A stretch of 64,000 bases of DNA from Lewinellaceae bacterium (GTDB lineage Bacteria; Bacteroidota; Bacteroidia; Chitinophagales; Saprospiraceae). How positions within the stretch are numbered: position 1 is the stretch's first letter; each line of letters starts with the position of its first letter. The DNA lies in contig JACJXW010000008.1 in assembly GCA_020636405.1 (NCBI GenBank), forward strand, positions 310,001-374,000, in the 5' to 3' direction. The notes beneath the pieces are model-generated. The model was not told the DNA's origin and ran no database searches. It saw only the letters and a list, made by a program, of their open reading frames with translations. A program made the translations under genes and the position numbers. This document shows, one piece after another, positions 42,240 through 51,533 of this stretch.

Positions 42240-43951
42240 GCCAGCAGTTGTTTGAAAGCGTCAAACTGTTTGGTTACGATAGCGTACTTCTTATCGTCCA
42301 GGTAGATCCATTCCGATACCTTTTCCGGTTTGTAGATCGGCTTGAAGCAGTAGGTATTCCGCCCCTTGTCAAAATGAGAGACAAAGTAGATCTTGGACAC
42401 ATCCGTCTTTTCCTCAAAGGCATTAGCGTCGATGATGAGAGGGCTAAGGTTGAGGAAGGTTTCTTCCTCCTCGTTAAGCAGCAGGATGGACTGGTTGTCC
42501 ATAAAGTGCTGCATGTCGAACTCCGTCACTTCCAGCCCGCCCAACAGGTCGCGCAATTCCACGGCAATATGCTTGAAGATCGCCTTAGGCGTATGCCGGT
42601 ATTTGCACACATCGATGCCCTGCACCGACACCAGGGCATACTTGGCGAGAAAGGCCATGGCCGACAGCAAATCCGCCAGGCATTCTTCAGCGCGGCGGCA
42701 GAGCTCCGGCACCTCCGCCGGCGCGATGCTTTCCCCTGTGAGCCTGACCTTCAACACCTCCAGGAAGAAAAGCGCCTGCTGGAAACGGCTGCCTTCCGCC
42801 AGCCCCTGCAGTAGGCCTTCCAGCTCTTTCAAGAAATAGTGCCCGCTATTCTCCTCGATGACATCCTTGAGGTTGCGGATCAGCGCCAGGTAGTCGTACA
42901 CCTCCTGGTCGGAAGGCTGCAGGAGCAGGAAGGTACGTATCATCTCCTTTCTTTCCTCTGCAATGTTCAGTTTGCCCTGCTCGAAGAAGGTTTCCCAGAG
43001 CTGCGCCATGAGGGTGAAGGTGATGAACTCCATCACCGTCTGGTAAGCCCGCACGCTTTGCCGCAGGCGGTTGACGGACAAGGTGTCATAGCCGTCGTTC
43101 TCATCTTCCACCGGCACCACCAGCTTGCGCAAATGTTCGGCCACCGGCGCCGGCAGGCTGTTCAGGATGGCCATTCGTTTGCGGGGCAGGGTGATGCGAG
43201 GCTTTGTCATCAGCACCTGTATCGCGTCGCTGTAATCGCCGAGGCTTTCCCAAAGAGATTCGATCAGGCGTTCGTTTACCTCAAAACCCGTGGGAGGCGG
43301 AGGGGCGATTTGCACCGGCAGGCCCTGTCCGAGTACCGTTTCCTGTTCCGGCTGGGAGTAGATACCCCAAAGAGGTTCTTTATCCGAGCCATCTTCTGAT
43401 TCAAGGTCGAATGCAATTTGCCGGCCTATTCTGCTTTCCATGGAAGCGTCCATGGCAATCACCTCCGCTGCCGCCATATCGAAAGCCTCCTGTATGGTGG
43501 CCTGCTCGCTCAGCGCCTGGTACAGCCGGATGCCAAAGCGCATGGCCTTCATATCCTCCACCGGGGCGCTGGTGGCGATCACCACCGGTACGCCGTTATC
43601 CAGCAGCCGCTGCACCTGCCCCCGGGTGGAGCAGCCGTTCAGCACCACCACTTTCAGGTTGGGGCACTGCTTCAACATACCCGCAATGCCGGCGCCGGAG
43701 GCTGTTTCCTCCTCCAGCAGCAGGGCATCGCGCCCGGCGTGGCCGCTGTAGTGGAACAGGAAGAGGTGTTCCCGGAAAAGAGTAATGTATTCTGCCACCT
43801 TCGCCAGAGAAGCGTAGGAGTCGCGGTGCAGGAGGACCTCCTGTTTCAGTGCCCGCGGCGCCAACGCCCGGTAGATGGCTTCATCCTCTTTCTGCAGGCT
43901 GGGCAGCGGGTCGTGGCGGCTGTTGGCAAAGGCGAGGTAGAGCAGGTTCAT
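42236..43951 (-). CDS. CHAT-domain caspase-like protease
   Basis: A 571-residue protein with an N-terminal CHAT protease domain: LFHYSGHAG with catalytic His 71 and VVLNGCSTRG with catalytic Cys 107. The rest is mostly helical (about 200-570), containing an adaptor-like region, and is unrecognised. The 3' end overlaps the STAND-FGE gene by 4 bases, so the protease is probably activated by that ATPase. CHAT proteases are caspase relatives used in bacterial cell-death systems. The substrate is unknown; no gasdermin-like gene is visible. Confidence 0.85.
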   Translation of the reverse strand: MNLLYLAFANSRHDPLPSLQKEDEAIYRALAPRALKQEVLLHRDSYASLAKVAEYITLFREHLFLFHYSGHAGRDALLLEEETASGAGIAGMLKQCPNLKVVVLNGCSTRGQVQRLLDNGVPVVIATSAPVEDMKAMRFGIRLYQALSEQATIQEAFDMAAAEVIAMDASMESRIGRQIAFDLESEDGSDKEPLWGIYSQPEQETVLGQGLPVQIAPPPPTGFEVNERLIESLWESLGDYSDAIQVLMTKPRITLPRKRMAILNSLPAPVAEHLRKLVVPVEDENDGYDTLSVNRLRQSVRAYQTVMEFITFTLMAQLWETFFEQGKLNIAEERKEMIRTFLLLQPSDQEVYDYLALIRNLKDVIEENSGHYFLKELEGLLQGLAEGSRFQQALFFLEVLKVRLTGESIAPAEVPELCRRAEECLADLLSAMAFLAKYALVSVQGIDVCKYRHTPKAIFKHIAVELRDLLGGLEVTEFDMQHFMDNQSILLLNEEEETFLNLSPLIIDANAFEEKTDVSKIYFVSHFDKGRNTYCFKPIYKPEKVSEWIYLDDKKYAIVTKQFDAFKQLLA

Positions 43952-44363
43952 TTATTTGGTTTAGATACTGGGTTATTCGCCAAAATACTACGACCAAGTT
44001 AAAAAAATAATGGGAAATTTAATGTTTTTGCGAAGTGTACGAGGGGTGCATTGCCTGGATAGCTGGAGGCTAAAAAAAGGGCCGTTAAAATGGCCTGCCG
44101 GGCGCCTGCCGGGCCCAATTTTGCATGTCCATCAAAAGGCATGAGATTATTGCACCGAAATTTATGGGGGGGGCACAGTCCAAAAAAAGGGTTCGTTAAA
44201 ATAGACTTGGCCCAGGATGTTTGCGCTGGAGTTTTTTGTTCAAAGGCAGACTTGAAGCTGGCGGGTTATTCAAGTTTTTTCAGCAAAAGGAAAAGTCAGG
44301 ACAGTAAAAGAACGATAATCGGCCCAAAACCGTTATCTTTAAGTTAAACAAACCAATGACTTG
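43952..44363. other. Intergenic region holding a repeat copy
   Basis: Between the CHAT gene and the antitoxin gene. It contains the second copy of the 110-base repeat (44084-44190), an A/T-rich stretch likely to carry the CHAT promoter, and nothing else that can be supported. Confidence 0.5.
44084..44190. repeat. About 110-base interspersed repeat, copy 2
   Basis: Begins ggccgttaaaatggcctgcc and ends ggggggggcacagtccaaaa. It is very close to copy 1 at 39073-39192 over aattttgcatgtccat and aaaggcatgagattattgc. Confidence 0.75.
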
Positions 44364-44606
44364 ATGAGTGTAGCAGAATTGAAAAATAACCTGCATCGGT
44401 TGGTAGTGGAGACCGATGACCCGGAGATCCTGGCGCAAATAGCAGCCCTTTTTGCTTCCCTTCTGGGGGAAGGGGATTGGTGGGATTCCTTGTCGAATGA
44501 AGAGAAACGACGGATTGAGCAAGGGGAGGCTGATGCCGGCGCTGGCCAGACTGTTCCGTACTCTCAGGTCAAGGAAAAAGCAAAAGGTATTCTGGGCAAC
44601 CGTTAG
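44364..44606 (+). CDS. Putative antitoxin of a RelE/ParE-type module
   Basis: An 80-residue protein (ATG at 44364; a TTG one codon earlier is also in frame). It is acidic and helical, beginning MSVAELKNNLHRLVVETDDPEIL and ending with a short Lys-rich tail. It lies 14 bases before the toxin gene and resembles the small Bacteroidota antitoxins found beside RelE-like toxins. No DNA-binding motif is certain. Confidence 0.7.
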   Translation: MSVAELKNNLHRLVVETDDPEILAQIAALFASLLGEGDWWDSLSNEEKRRIEQGEADAGAGQTVPYSQVKEKAKGILGNR

Positions 44607-44620
44607 CTAAATAGCGCTCA

Positions 44621-44905
44621 ATGATTGAGGTAGCATTCACCAAGACGGCAGAAGAGAGTTATCTCGCCCTGCTGGATGAAATTTCCAGGCGTTCTGTGGA
44701 TGAGGCGTTAGAACTGGATACCAAACTGGATGTTCTGATCGAAAATCTCCAAAGATTTAAACATCTGTGCCCGCCTTCCAAAAAATTCCCAAAGTTCCGT
44801 CGTTGTGTACTCACCCGTTATATTTCTTTAGTATATGAGGTTGGGCAGCAGTCCATTACCATTATTTCTATCTTTGATTCCCGGTCGAGAAATCCTTTTT
44901 CATAA
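44621..44905 (+). CDS. RelE/ParE-family toxin
   Basis: A 94-residue protein with the RelE/ParE fold pattern: EVAFTKTAEESYLALLDEI at the N-terminus, a helix with LIENLQRFKHLCPPSKK, then FRRCVLTRYISLVYEV and ITIISIFDSRSRNP at the C-terminus. Such toxins cleave ribosome-bound mRNA or block gyrase. It is paired with the upstream antitoxin and followed at once by repeat copy 3. Confidence 0.8.
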   Translation: MIEVAFTKTAEESYLALLDEISRRSVDEALELDTKLDVLIENLQRFKHLCPPSKKFPKFRRCVLTRYISLVYEVGQQSITIISIFDSRSRNPFS

Positions 44906-44916
44906 AGTCCACCCAA

Positions 44917-45028
44917 TCGGCCGTTAAAGTGGCCTGCCAGGCGCCGGTCGACCCGATTTCCGAAAAATTTCTCGTGTCCATTGAAACGTATGGGATTGTT
45001 GTACCGAAATTTATGGGGGGTGGGACTT
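44917..45028. repeat. About 110-base interspersed repeat, copy 3 (diverged)
   Basis: Begins ggccgttaaagtggcctgcc and shares ccgaaatttatggggg with the other copies. It directly follows the toxin gene and precedes the convergent HEAT-NACHT gene. Confidence 0.65.
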
Positions 45029-45080
45029 TCCTGAAAAAGGGTTGAGTTTCTTGCATTCTTGACCTGTACAGGAAAAGTGT

Positions 45081-48000
45081 TTAATCGATCATTTGAGCGA
45101 GGTCTATGATTGCTCTATTGATTTGGTTGCGTTCAAGCTGTGCTGCTTCTGAAGATATTGTATTTTCCATTATTTTTCTCCTAAGCACTGTTTCTCGGTT
45201 TTCAAGAATGACTGCAGATTGTTCATGCTCTCCATTTGAATAACTGCGAAGTAGCTGGATAGCCTTGTCCGATTGACCATAGGCAATAGTATTCAAAATG
45301 TCTTCCCGAAATCTTTCCATTATTTTTTTTCTCGGTTTTCTACGCCCCCTGATCAGTTGGATAAAGTTATCTGATAAAGTATGATCTTTCGTATCTACTG
45401 CGTGCTGGATGATCTGCTCACGAAGCTTCATAGCGTCTTCGTAGTCTAGCTTAGAAGCCAAAAGGAAATACACCCCCCGGAAACGTGGATCATCTAAGTG
45501 TTTTTCGCACAACGCCTGATTAGCGAGAAACTCCTGAACCAGGAAGAAGTCCATAATCTTATCATGGCGGAAATACCATTGTTTAACTGGCTTTTCCTTG
45601 CTTTCATTGAAAGTTTGCCTGGAGACTGCCATTTTCCAGTGCTGAAGGGCGAGAATTTCTTTTTGAAATGCTTCGGCTGGGATTTCCGGCTGATCATTAA
45701 TTCGCATTTGATATACCTCCTTTGAAAATTTAGCAAGAGGAAAATTATTCCCAAGATTGGTGTATTTATAATATTCGGCCATGAGCTCATATTGCTGTTC
45801 CTGGAGGTCAAGGATAGAAGGGTTTTCTCCTCTGGCAATTAATTGAGCTACTAGGACTAGTTCCATCGGATTGGAAAGGATAAGGAGGTTTGTCCTGAGG
45901 GATGTTTTATCCAGCTTACTATCAAAAGTCTTTTCCAGATATGCTTCACAATTTTTTTGATAGGCAGATTCAGGTAGCAAATCCAACTGGTCTAAATAGG
46001 GGTATCTTGAAAGCAAGAAGGTTTGAATTTGCTTTTTAGTCAAAGGTTTTAGTTGATAAATTTTGGCTAAAGCCGGAGGGGCCCATTCCATTGGTTGAGT
46101 CGTGAGGAGTAAGTTGCCTTTAAAATCTCGTTCAATCTCCGCTGTGAGTTGAGCACAAGTGCTGGCACTGACCTCATTGAGCCCATCGACTAAGATATCG
46201 ATAGAACCAGCGTGAATGAGTTGTGTTAAGAAAAGAGGATCTGTAGTAGTTATCTGGATTTTTTGTTGAATGGCAGGAATTATACCTCGAATACATTTAT
46301 TGGCTGGCAAGTAGGCGACAAGCCTGGGTGAAAGTACAACCAAGTTTCGAAGAAACATAGTTTTACCTAGTCCTGATTCTCCTTGCAGTATGACCCTGCC
46401 CCGCAAAGGAAGCAATGCCTCAGAAACTGATAGCATCCTTTTGTCCTTAATCGAATACACTTGTGTATTGGAAAAATATTCTTCCTTTTGCCAAGTGTTT
46501 GGAAAGGCTTCAGATATTAGGTTTTCTTTAAATGGCAAAAACATGCGCTTACGCAAAAAAGGAAGCCAGGCGATCAGAAAACCAACATAACCCAAGCCAC
46601 CCCATGTTCGAACTTTGGGATTCCAGAAAAATACCGTTTGGATAAATAGAGAATAAGGATAAAGGAAAATAAGTAACGTCCACAACAATATATGTATACC
46701 TGCGACCCAGCAAAAATGAATCAACCAGCGCCGGGATTGCAATGACCTGATCAGACCATGGATATAATCTGCTTTGATGGGATTGATTTCCCGGATCAGG
46801 GTAAGCCCGGCCTGCAGGCGAGTTATATCCTTTGCAGACCAGCCAGATTCTGTTATTCTGACAAGTTCCGGCAAGACCTTTCCTACCTCATCAAAAAAGA
46901 GAGGATTATCTTCAAAATAAGGTTTCAGACCAATGGTGAGATCTAGAGTTTTTCTAGCCTCCTCAATAGAAATATCCGAAGGATATTTACTAGGTCGACA
47001 GAACCATTTTAGCAAAAAAATGAGAGAATCATTTCCACCTGAAACCTCATATAATGGAACTCTAAATTGAAAGGCTGGCTCCTTAAATGTATTATCATTG
47101 GTTAACAAAGCATAATCAGCAATATAGGGAAATCCATCATACCAAAATTGAACAGGTAGATGGTAAAAGAAATCAAAAATACGATGACGGATGAAGCGGT
47201 CCTCATCCTTTAGTAAGGAGACAAACTGTTGAATATAAGCATCATTACTGAATTCCTGATTACACAGGAAAGAAACAGCAGCGCGACGGACATATTCACT
47301 ATCCTCATCTTTTAGTAAAGTAGCAATCTGGCCGAGATAAGGTTCACTAAGAGGCTTTTGGCCGGCCAAAGCATAAATGGTAGAGCGACGGACATAGCTA
47401 TCTCCATCTTTTAGTAAAGCGGCAATCTGGCCGAGATAAGGCTCACTAAGAGGTTTTTGGCTGCCCAAGGCCTTAACGGTAGTGCTGCGGACATCACTAT
47501 CTTCATCTTTTAGTAAAGCGGCAATCTGGCCGAGATAAGGTTCACTAAGAGGCTTTTGGCTGCCCAAGGCCTTAACGGTAGTGCTGCGGACATCACTATC
47601 TTCATCTTTTAGTAAAGCGGCAATCTGGCCGAGATAAGGTTCACTAAGAGGCTTTTGGCTGCCCAAGGCCTTAACGGCAGCGCTGCGGACATTACTATCT
47701 CCATCTGTCAGTAAAGCGGCAATCTGGCCGAGATAGGGTTCACTAAGGGTTTCCAGGCTGCCTAAGGCATCAATGACATAGCGGCGGACATGGCGGTCTG
47801 AATTTTGAAGTAAAATGGTAATCTGGCTAAGATATGGCTCATTAAGGATTTTCTGTCTACCCAAGGCCTTAACTGCAGCTCTGCGGACACCACTATCTTT
47901 ATTTTTTAGTAAAGTAGCAATCTGGCCGAGATAAGGTTCACTAAGAGGCTTTTGGCTGCCCAAGATTCCAACGGCAGCACTGCGGACATCACCATCTTCA

Positions 48001-49055
48001 TCTTTTAGTAAAGTAGCAATCTGGTCGAGATAAGGTTCACTAAGAGGCTTTTGGCTGCCCAAGATTCCAACGGCAGCACTGCGGACATCACCATCTTCAT
48101 CTTTTAGTAAAGTAGCAATCTGGCCGAGATAAGGTTCACTAAGAGGCTTTTGGCTGCCCAAAGCATAAATGGCAGAGCAACGGACATAGCTATCTCCATC
48201 TGTTAGTAAAGCGGCAATCTGGTCGAGATAGGGTTCCCCAAGGGTTTCCTGGTTCCCCAAGAACTTAACGGCAGAGTGGCGGACATCGCTGTTTTCACTT
48301 TTGAGTATGGCAACGACCTGTTGAAGAATATTATCAAGAAGAAATTCTTGGTTTGTTAAGGCATCAATGGCAGACTGACGGATATAACGGCTTTCATATT
48401 TTAGGAAAGGGACAATCTGTTGGAGATAAGACTCGCTGAGGTTTTTCTGGCTACCCAAAGCATCAATGGCAGAGCAACGGACATAGCTATCTTCATCTGT
48501 TAGTAAAGCGGCAATCTGACCAAGATAGGGTTCCCCAAGAGTTTCCTGTCTACCCAAGGCCTTAACGGCAGCGCTGCGGACATCACGATCTTCATCTGTT
48601 AGTAAAGCGGCAATCTGGCCGAGATAGGGTTCCCCAAGGGTTTCCTGTCTACCCAAGGCCTTAACGGCAGCGCTGCGGACATCACGATCTTCATCTGTTA
48701 GTAAAGCGGCAATCTGGCCGAGATAGGGTTCCCCAAGGGTTTTCCGGCTGCCCAAGGCATCAATGGCAGCGATAGTCAAATCGTTTTGGGAACTTGTAAT
48801 TTGAGAAGCGATAATTGAAAGGCTGTGGTCTGGAAAGTTTCCTTCCCAGGGTATTTCTTCCAGACGTTTTAGGGCAGCTATTCTTACATTCGGAGAAGGA
48901 TCCTGTAGGGCTAAGGTTAGTCCTTTGATATTTCGATCAGATGAAACCAAATTTTGTTTGTAGTTATCAGAAACCACTATTTCATATGGTATTTGGGCAT
49001 GTACGGTATGCACTAGGAAGAAAAATATAACTGCATGTTGAAGAATTCGAAACAT
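45081..49055 (-). CDS. Signal-peptide HEAT-repeat protein with membrane segments and NACHT NTPase
   Basis: A 1324-residue protein. A signal peptide (about 1-20, ending TVHA) precedes roughly 18-20 HEAT repeats of 33 residues, several identical in DNA. Then come two or three membrane segments (near 760-820; WVAGIHILLWTLLIFLYPY and YVGFLIAWLPFL) and a NACHT-type NTPase with Walker A GESGLGKT near 890-900 and IDILVDGLNEV as Walker B. The C-terminal part is helical. An outward-facing HEAT array joined to an inner ATPase suggests signalling across the membrane, but the topology is uncertain because an odd number of helices is needed. Possible defence receptor; no effector domain is seen. Confidence 0.8.
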   Translation of the reverse strand: MFRILQHAVIFFFLVHTVHAQIPYEIVVSDNYKQNLVSSDRNIKGLTLALQDPSPNVRIAALKRLEEIPWEGNFPDHSLSIIASQITSSQNDLTIAAIDALGSRKTLGEPYLGQIAALLTDEDRDVRSAAVKALGRQETLGEPYLGQIAALLTDEDRDVRSAAVKALGRQETLGEPYLGQIAALLTDEDSYVRCSAIDALGSQKNLSESYLQQIVPFLKYESRYIRQSAIDALTNQEFLLDNILQQVVAILKSENSDVRHSAVKFLGNQETLGEPYLDQIAALLTDGDSYVRCSAIYALGSQKPLSEPYLGQIATLLKDEDGDVRSAAVGILGSQKPLSEPYLDQIATLLKDEDGDVRSAAVGILGSQKPLSEPYLGQIATLLKNKDSGVRRAAVKALGRQKILNEPYLSQITILLQNSDRHVRRYVIDALGSLETLSEPYLGQIAALLTDGDSNVRSAAVKALGSQKPLSEPYLGQIAALLKDEDSDVRSTTVKALGSQKPLSEPYLGQIAALLKDEDSDVRSTTVKALGSQKPLSEPYLGQIAALLKDGDSYVRRSTIYALAGQKPLSEPYLGQIATLLKDEDSEYVRRAAVSFLCNQEFSNDAYIQQFVSLLKDEDRFIRHRIFDFFYHLPVQFWYDGFPYIADYALLTNDNTFKEPAFQFRVPLYEVSGGNDSLIFLLKWFCRPSKYPSDISIEEARKTLDLTIGLKPYFEDNPLFFDEVGKVLPELVRITESGWSAKDITRLQAGLTLIREINPIKADYIHGLIRSLQSRRWLIHFCWVAGIHILLWTLLIFLYPYSLFIQTVFFWNPKVRTWGGLGYVGFLIAWLPFLRKRMFLPFKENLISEAFPNTWQKEEYFSNTQVYSIKDKRMLSVSEALLPLRGRVILQGESGLGKTMFLRNLVVLSPRLVAYLPANKCIRGIIPAIQQKIQITTTDPLFLTQLIHAGSIDILVDGLNEVSASTCAQLTAEIERDFKGNLLLTTQPMEWAPPALAKIYQLKPLTKKQIQTFLLSRYPYLDQLDLLPESAYQKNCEAYLEKTFDSKLDKTSLRTNLLILSNPMELVLVAQLIARGENPSILDLQEQQYELMAEYYKYTNLGNNFPLAKFSKEVYQMRINDQPEIPAEAFQKEILALQHWKMAVSRQTFNESKEKPVKQWYFRHDKIMDFFLVQEFLANQALCEKHLDDPRFRGVYFLLASKLDYEDAMKLREQIIQHAVDTKDHTLSDNFIQLIRGRRKPRKKIMERFREDILNTIAYGQSDKAIQLLRSYSNGEHEQSAVILENRETVLRRKIMENTISSEAAQLERNQINRAIIDLAQMID
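47260..48760. repeat. 99-base tandem coding repeats (HEAT array)
   Basis: Units of 99 bases encode VKALGSQKPLSEPYLGQIA and LLKDEDSDVRS-type repeats. Two neighbouring units around 47462-47659 are identical, and others differ by a few bases, which implies recent duplication and possible length variation. Confidence 0.85.
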
Positions 49056-49412
49056 ATTCGGTCAGGGTTATTTATAAATTTTCTACTGATGCTGAGCTGT
49101 TATTACACCCGTGTTTATTAAAAGTGATAAAATAATACTTTTCATACAATTTTTACAACTTCTAACTCCATGTTGCTGGCTCCATTTTAACGGCCCTTTA
49201 AATGGGCCATGCCCACTCCACCCAAAAGAATCATTTACCCCGCCAAAAGAGTCCAAAAAACTCGTCCAAAAAAACAATGACCAAAAAACCACAACCAGGA
49301 CCGTTTTTTTGGACTGCCGATCAGTGCCGAGCAGGCTACCTAAAAACAAGAGAAGCCAGCCACAACGTAGCCAGCCTCTCCATGCTCTCAATGAGTAAAA
49401 AGAATCCAGGGT
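49056..49412. other. Intergenic region without a clear gene
   Basis: Holds the probable promoter of the HEAT-NACHT gene and an inverted motif ggccctttaaatgggcc (49191-49207) related to the start of the 110-base repeats. Short ORFs here have no recognisable features. Confidence 0.45.
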
Positions 49413-49514
49413 CTACAACCCGAAAAACAAAAACAGCAGCAGGTTCCAGATATCCCACGGCCGCCCACCAGGGCGCAGGTGCGGCTTCGTTCGTTCAAAG
49501 GTTTCTTTAGCCAT
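49413..49514 (-). CDS. 33-residue mini-protein with EF-Tu-like leader and membrane helix
   Basis: ATG at 49512-49514 opens MAKETFERTKPHLRPGG and continues WDIWNLLLFLFFGL to a TAG at 49413-49415. The first dozen residues resemble the start of elongation factor Tu (MAKETFxRxKPH); the rest would be a single membrane helix. It may be a real small protein or a fragment captured from tuf. Evidence is sequence resemblance only. Confidence 0.35.
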   Translation of the reverse strand: MAKETFERTKPHLRPGGRPWDIWNLLLFLFFGL

Positions 49515-49578
49515 AGCTTCAGTTTTTAAGTGATCAAATAGCTTTATACAACCATATTCAGAATACGCAACCAGTCAC

Positions 49579-50169
49579 TCACCTCCCAATCCGGAAACTC
49601 TCCACCAGGATCTCCTGCCGCAGCAGCTCCAGCTCCATTTCCAGATCATCCATACCCTGCTGCTTCACCAGCCATTCCCGCTTCGCGTTCAGAAAATCTC
49701 CCGGGCTGATCTCCTCCTGCCGGTATCGGTCCTCCTCCATCCGGAACAACTGCTCGTCGATAGCCAGCAGCTCGCGGCGAGCGGCCAGCTGCTCCCTGCG
49801 CAGCAAGAAATCAGCATAGAGCTTGGCCACCCTTCCCCGGGCGCGCGCTGCCTGCAGCGCCCCCTTCTCCTCGATGCTGCGCCGCCGGGCGGCGTTGCGA
49901 TGCCTATCCCGTTTCGCCTGATACAAGATGCCAGTGTTGAAGCCCACGCTCGGGCGCGGGTCGCCCGCAACCGTGTACGTCAGCCCGACATCCGGCACGT
50001 ACTTCAGCCATTCCCCCTTCCGATCCTCCCGGAACTCCAGCAGGTCCGCATGCACCTCTGCCGCATAGAAGCTGTCGATAGCAGCATACAAGTCGCCCAG
50101 AGGCGGCAGCTCCTGGGCGCCGGCAACCCGAACCAACAAACAGCAAAGCAAAATATCCATGTACCTCAT
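49579..50169 (-). CDS. Secreted coiled-coil protein, TolC-like in part
   Basis: A 196-residue protein with a signal peptide (MDILLCCLLVRVAGAQ; starts at 50169 or 50160). The mature part has LYAAIDSFYAAEVHADLLEF, then long helices with heptads (about 85-195), like the hairpins of outer-membrane efflux (TolC) proteins, but far shorter than the usual 400 or more residues. It overlaps the end of the hydrolase gene by 4 bases. Possibly a truncated or specialised TolC relative. Confidence 0.6.
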   Translation of the reverse strand: MRYMDILLCCLLVRVAGAQELPPLGDLYAAIDSFYAAEVHADLLEFREDRKGEWLKYVPDVGLTYTVAGDPRPSVGFNTGILYQAKRDRHRNAARRRSIEEKGALQAARARGRVAKLYADFLLRREQLAARRELLAIDEQLFRMEEDRYRQEEISPGDFLNAKREWLVKQQGMDDLEMELELLRQEILVESFRIGR

Positions 50170-51530
50170 ACCCCCTCAATTTCAACCGTTGTCAAATAGC
50201 CCGTGAAGCTCGCCGGTTGCAGTTCCGCCTCCCGGTTGCGGCGTTCCAGGGCTTCCCGTTGGCGGGCATTCTTCGCCCGCTCCTGCTCCAGCAGCGCAGC
50301 GATTTCCGCCTGCAACTCGTACGCCCTGGCATAATCCGGCTGTAGCACCTTTCGCTTCCGCTCCTTTACCAGTTGCCCATAAAGGCGTTCCCGGGCCACC
50401 ATATCCGCCTCCATTTGCAGCTCCACCGCCAGTTCCGCCAGCCGCAGCGAGTGGTGAGCTGCCGCCTCCGCCCGGCTTTGGTTCTCCAGCCTCAAATGGC
50501 GCAGCTGCTCCCGCAGCACCGGTATCCGTGGATTGGGTTCGTAGACGAACACCTCTACCTCCACCGAATCGTACAGCTCATGGAAGATGGCCCCCCGCAG
50601 GAAGCCCGATTCAAAGCGGCGCAGCTCCGAAGTCACCCCGTTTGCCGTCACCAGGAACGGGCGGTCTGCCGCCACATCCAGCCTGGCGATGATGTGCCTG
50701 CCTACCAGGTGCTGGAGGCTATCGGCGCCAATACCCACAAAGCGGTGCTCCCGGAAGAAGAATTGCCGTCCCGTATGCGAAGGGATCACCTCTTCCACCA
50801 CCAACTCCGATTGATCCAGCACCACCAGGCTATCGCCCTGCAGCAGCACCGCCCTTCCCGGCTTAGCCTCCAGGCAATAGCCTTTCCCGGAAAGCAGCAA
50901 GCTTCCCTTGTGCGCCCGGTACTGCACCTCCAGCAGGTCCTCCGACCGCTGAAACTCCAGGTACAGGTGTTGCATCGTACCGAACAGGCGGTTGTAGGAC
51001 GTCCAGAAGCCATGCTCAAAGAGCGGCCGCAGGAAGAGCCCCAGCGACAGAAACAGGCAGAACATCACCGCCTCCGCCCGCAGGTCGCCCGTACGGATCC
51101 GGTAGCCGGGATTGCTGGGGATCACAAACGGGTTCTTGGTAATAGGGTAGAGTAGAGGCACCCCCTGCAACGTCATCATGTCCAGCATCAAATGGGAGAA
51201 ATAAGCAAAGAAGAACACCAGCGCCATACTGTTGGCGCCGGAGGAAAGCTTCTCGATAATAGCGACAGCCAGTGTCAGCACCGCCAGCGTCACGCCACTA
51301 TGCGTAATGGTTCGGTGGCCGTAGCGGCGGTTGATGCTTTGCGATAGCGGCTTCAGCAAGCTGCCGATCAAAGTCTTCGGGTGGTCAATGTCCGGCAGCA
51401 AAGCTGCGCCGACGGCCAGCCCCATATAAACTGGAGAAGCGAAGACATTAACCCCCGATAAGGAACTACAAATACCAGTGAATACCAATCCACCGATAAC
51501 ATGGTTAGGTGCTCTCATAGCTTTATACAT
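50166..51530 (-). CDS. YdjM-family membrane metal-dependent hydrolase with coiled-coil tail
   Basis: A 454-residue protein. The N-terminal 190 residues match the YdjM/DUF457 family: NHVIGGLVFTG, LLPDIDHPKTLIG, RRYGHRTITHSG and FSHLMLDMMT provide the conserved His/Asp metal ligands within membrane helices. The C-terminal half (about 200-454) is a separate soluble region ending in a coiled coil, not normal for the family. It follows the recombinase-ATPase gene by 3 bases and is coupled to the TolC-like gene downstream. Confidence 0.8.
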   Translation of the reverse strand: MYKAMRAPNHVIGGLVFTGICSSLSGVNVFASPVYMGLAVGAALLPDIDHPKTLIGSLLKPLSQSINRRYGHRTITHSGVTLAVLTLAVAIIEKLSSGANSMALVFFFAYFSHLMLDMMTLQGVPLLYPITKNPFVIPSNPGYRIRTGDLRAEAVMFCLFLSLGLFLRPLFEHGFWTSYNRLFGTMQHLYLEFQRSEDLLEVQYRAHKGSLLLSGKGYCLEAKPGRAVLLQGDSLVVLDQSELVVEEVIPSHTGRQFFFREHRFVGIGADSLQHLVGRHIIARLDVAADRPFLVTANGVTSELRRFESGFLRGAIFHELYDSVEVEVFVYEPNPRIPVLREQLRHLRLENQSRAEAAAHHSLRLAELAVELQMEADMVARERLYGQLVKERKRKVLQPDYARAYELQAEIAALLEQERAKNARQREALERRNREAELQPASFTGYLTTVEIEGV

Positions 51531-51533
51531 TCA

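Noticed and set aside
34000..45000. Search for a DGR reverse transcriptase or AAC-rich template near the FGE genes
   Set aside because: No frame with RT motifs and no AAC-rich copy of the variable region was found in the window.
47260..48760. Regularly spaced near-identical repeats resembling a CRISPR-like array
   Set aside because: The 99-base period keeps one long reading frame open and encodes HEAT repeats; there are no unique spacers.
49083..49391. 102-codon minus-strand ORF next to the HEAT-NACHT gene
   Set aside because: It has a random-looking composition, covers repeat-like intergenic DNA and shows no domain or signal peptide.
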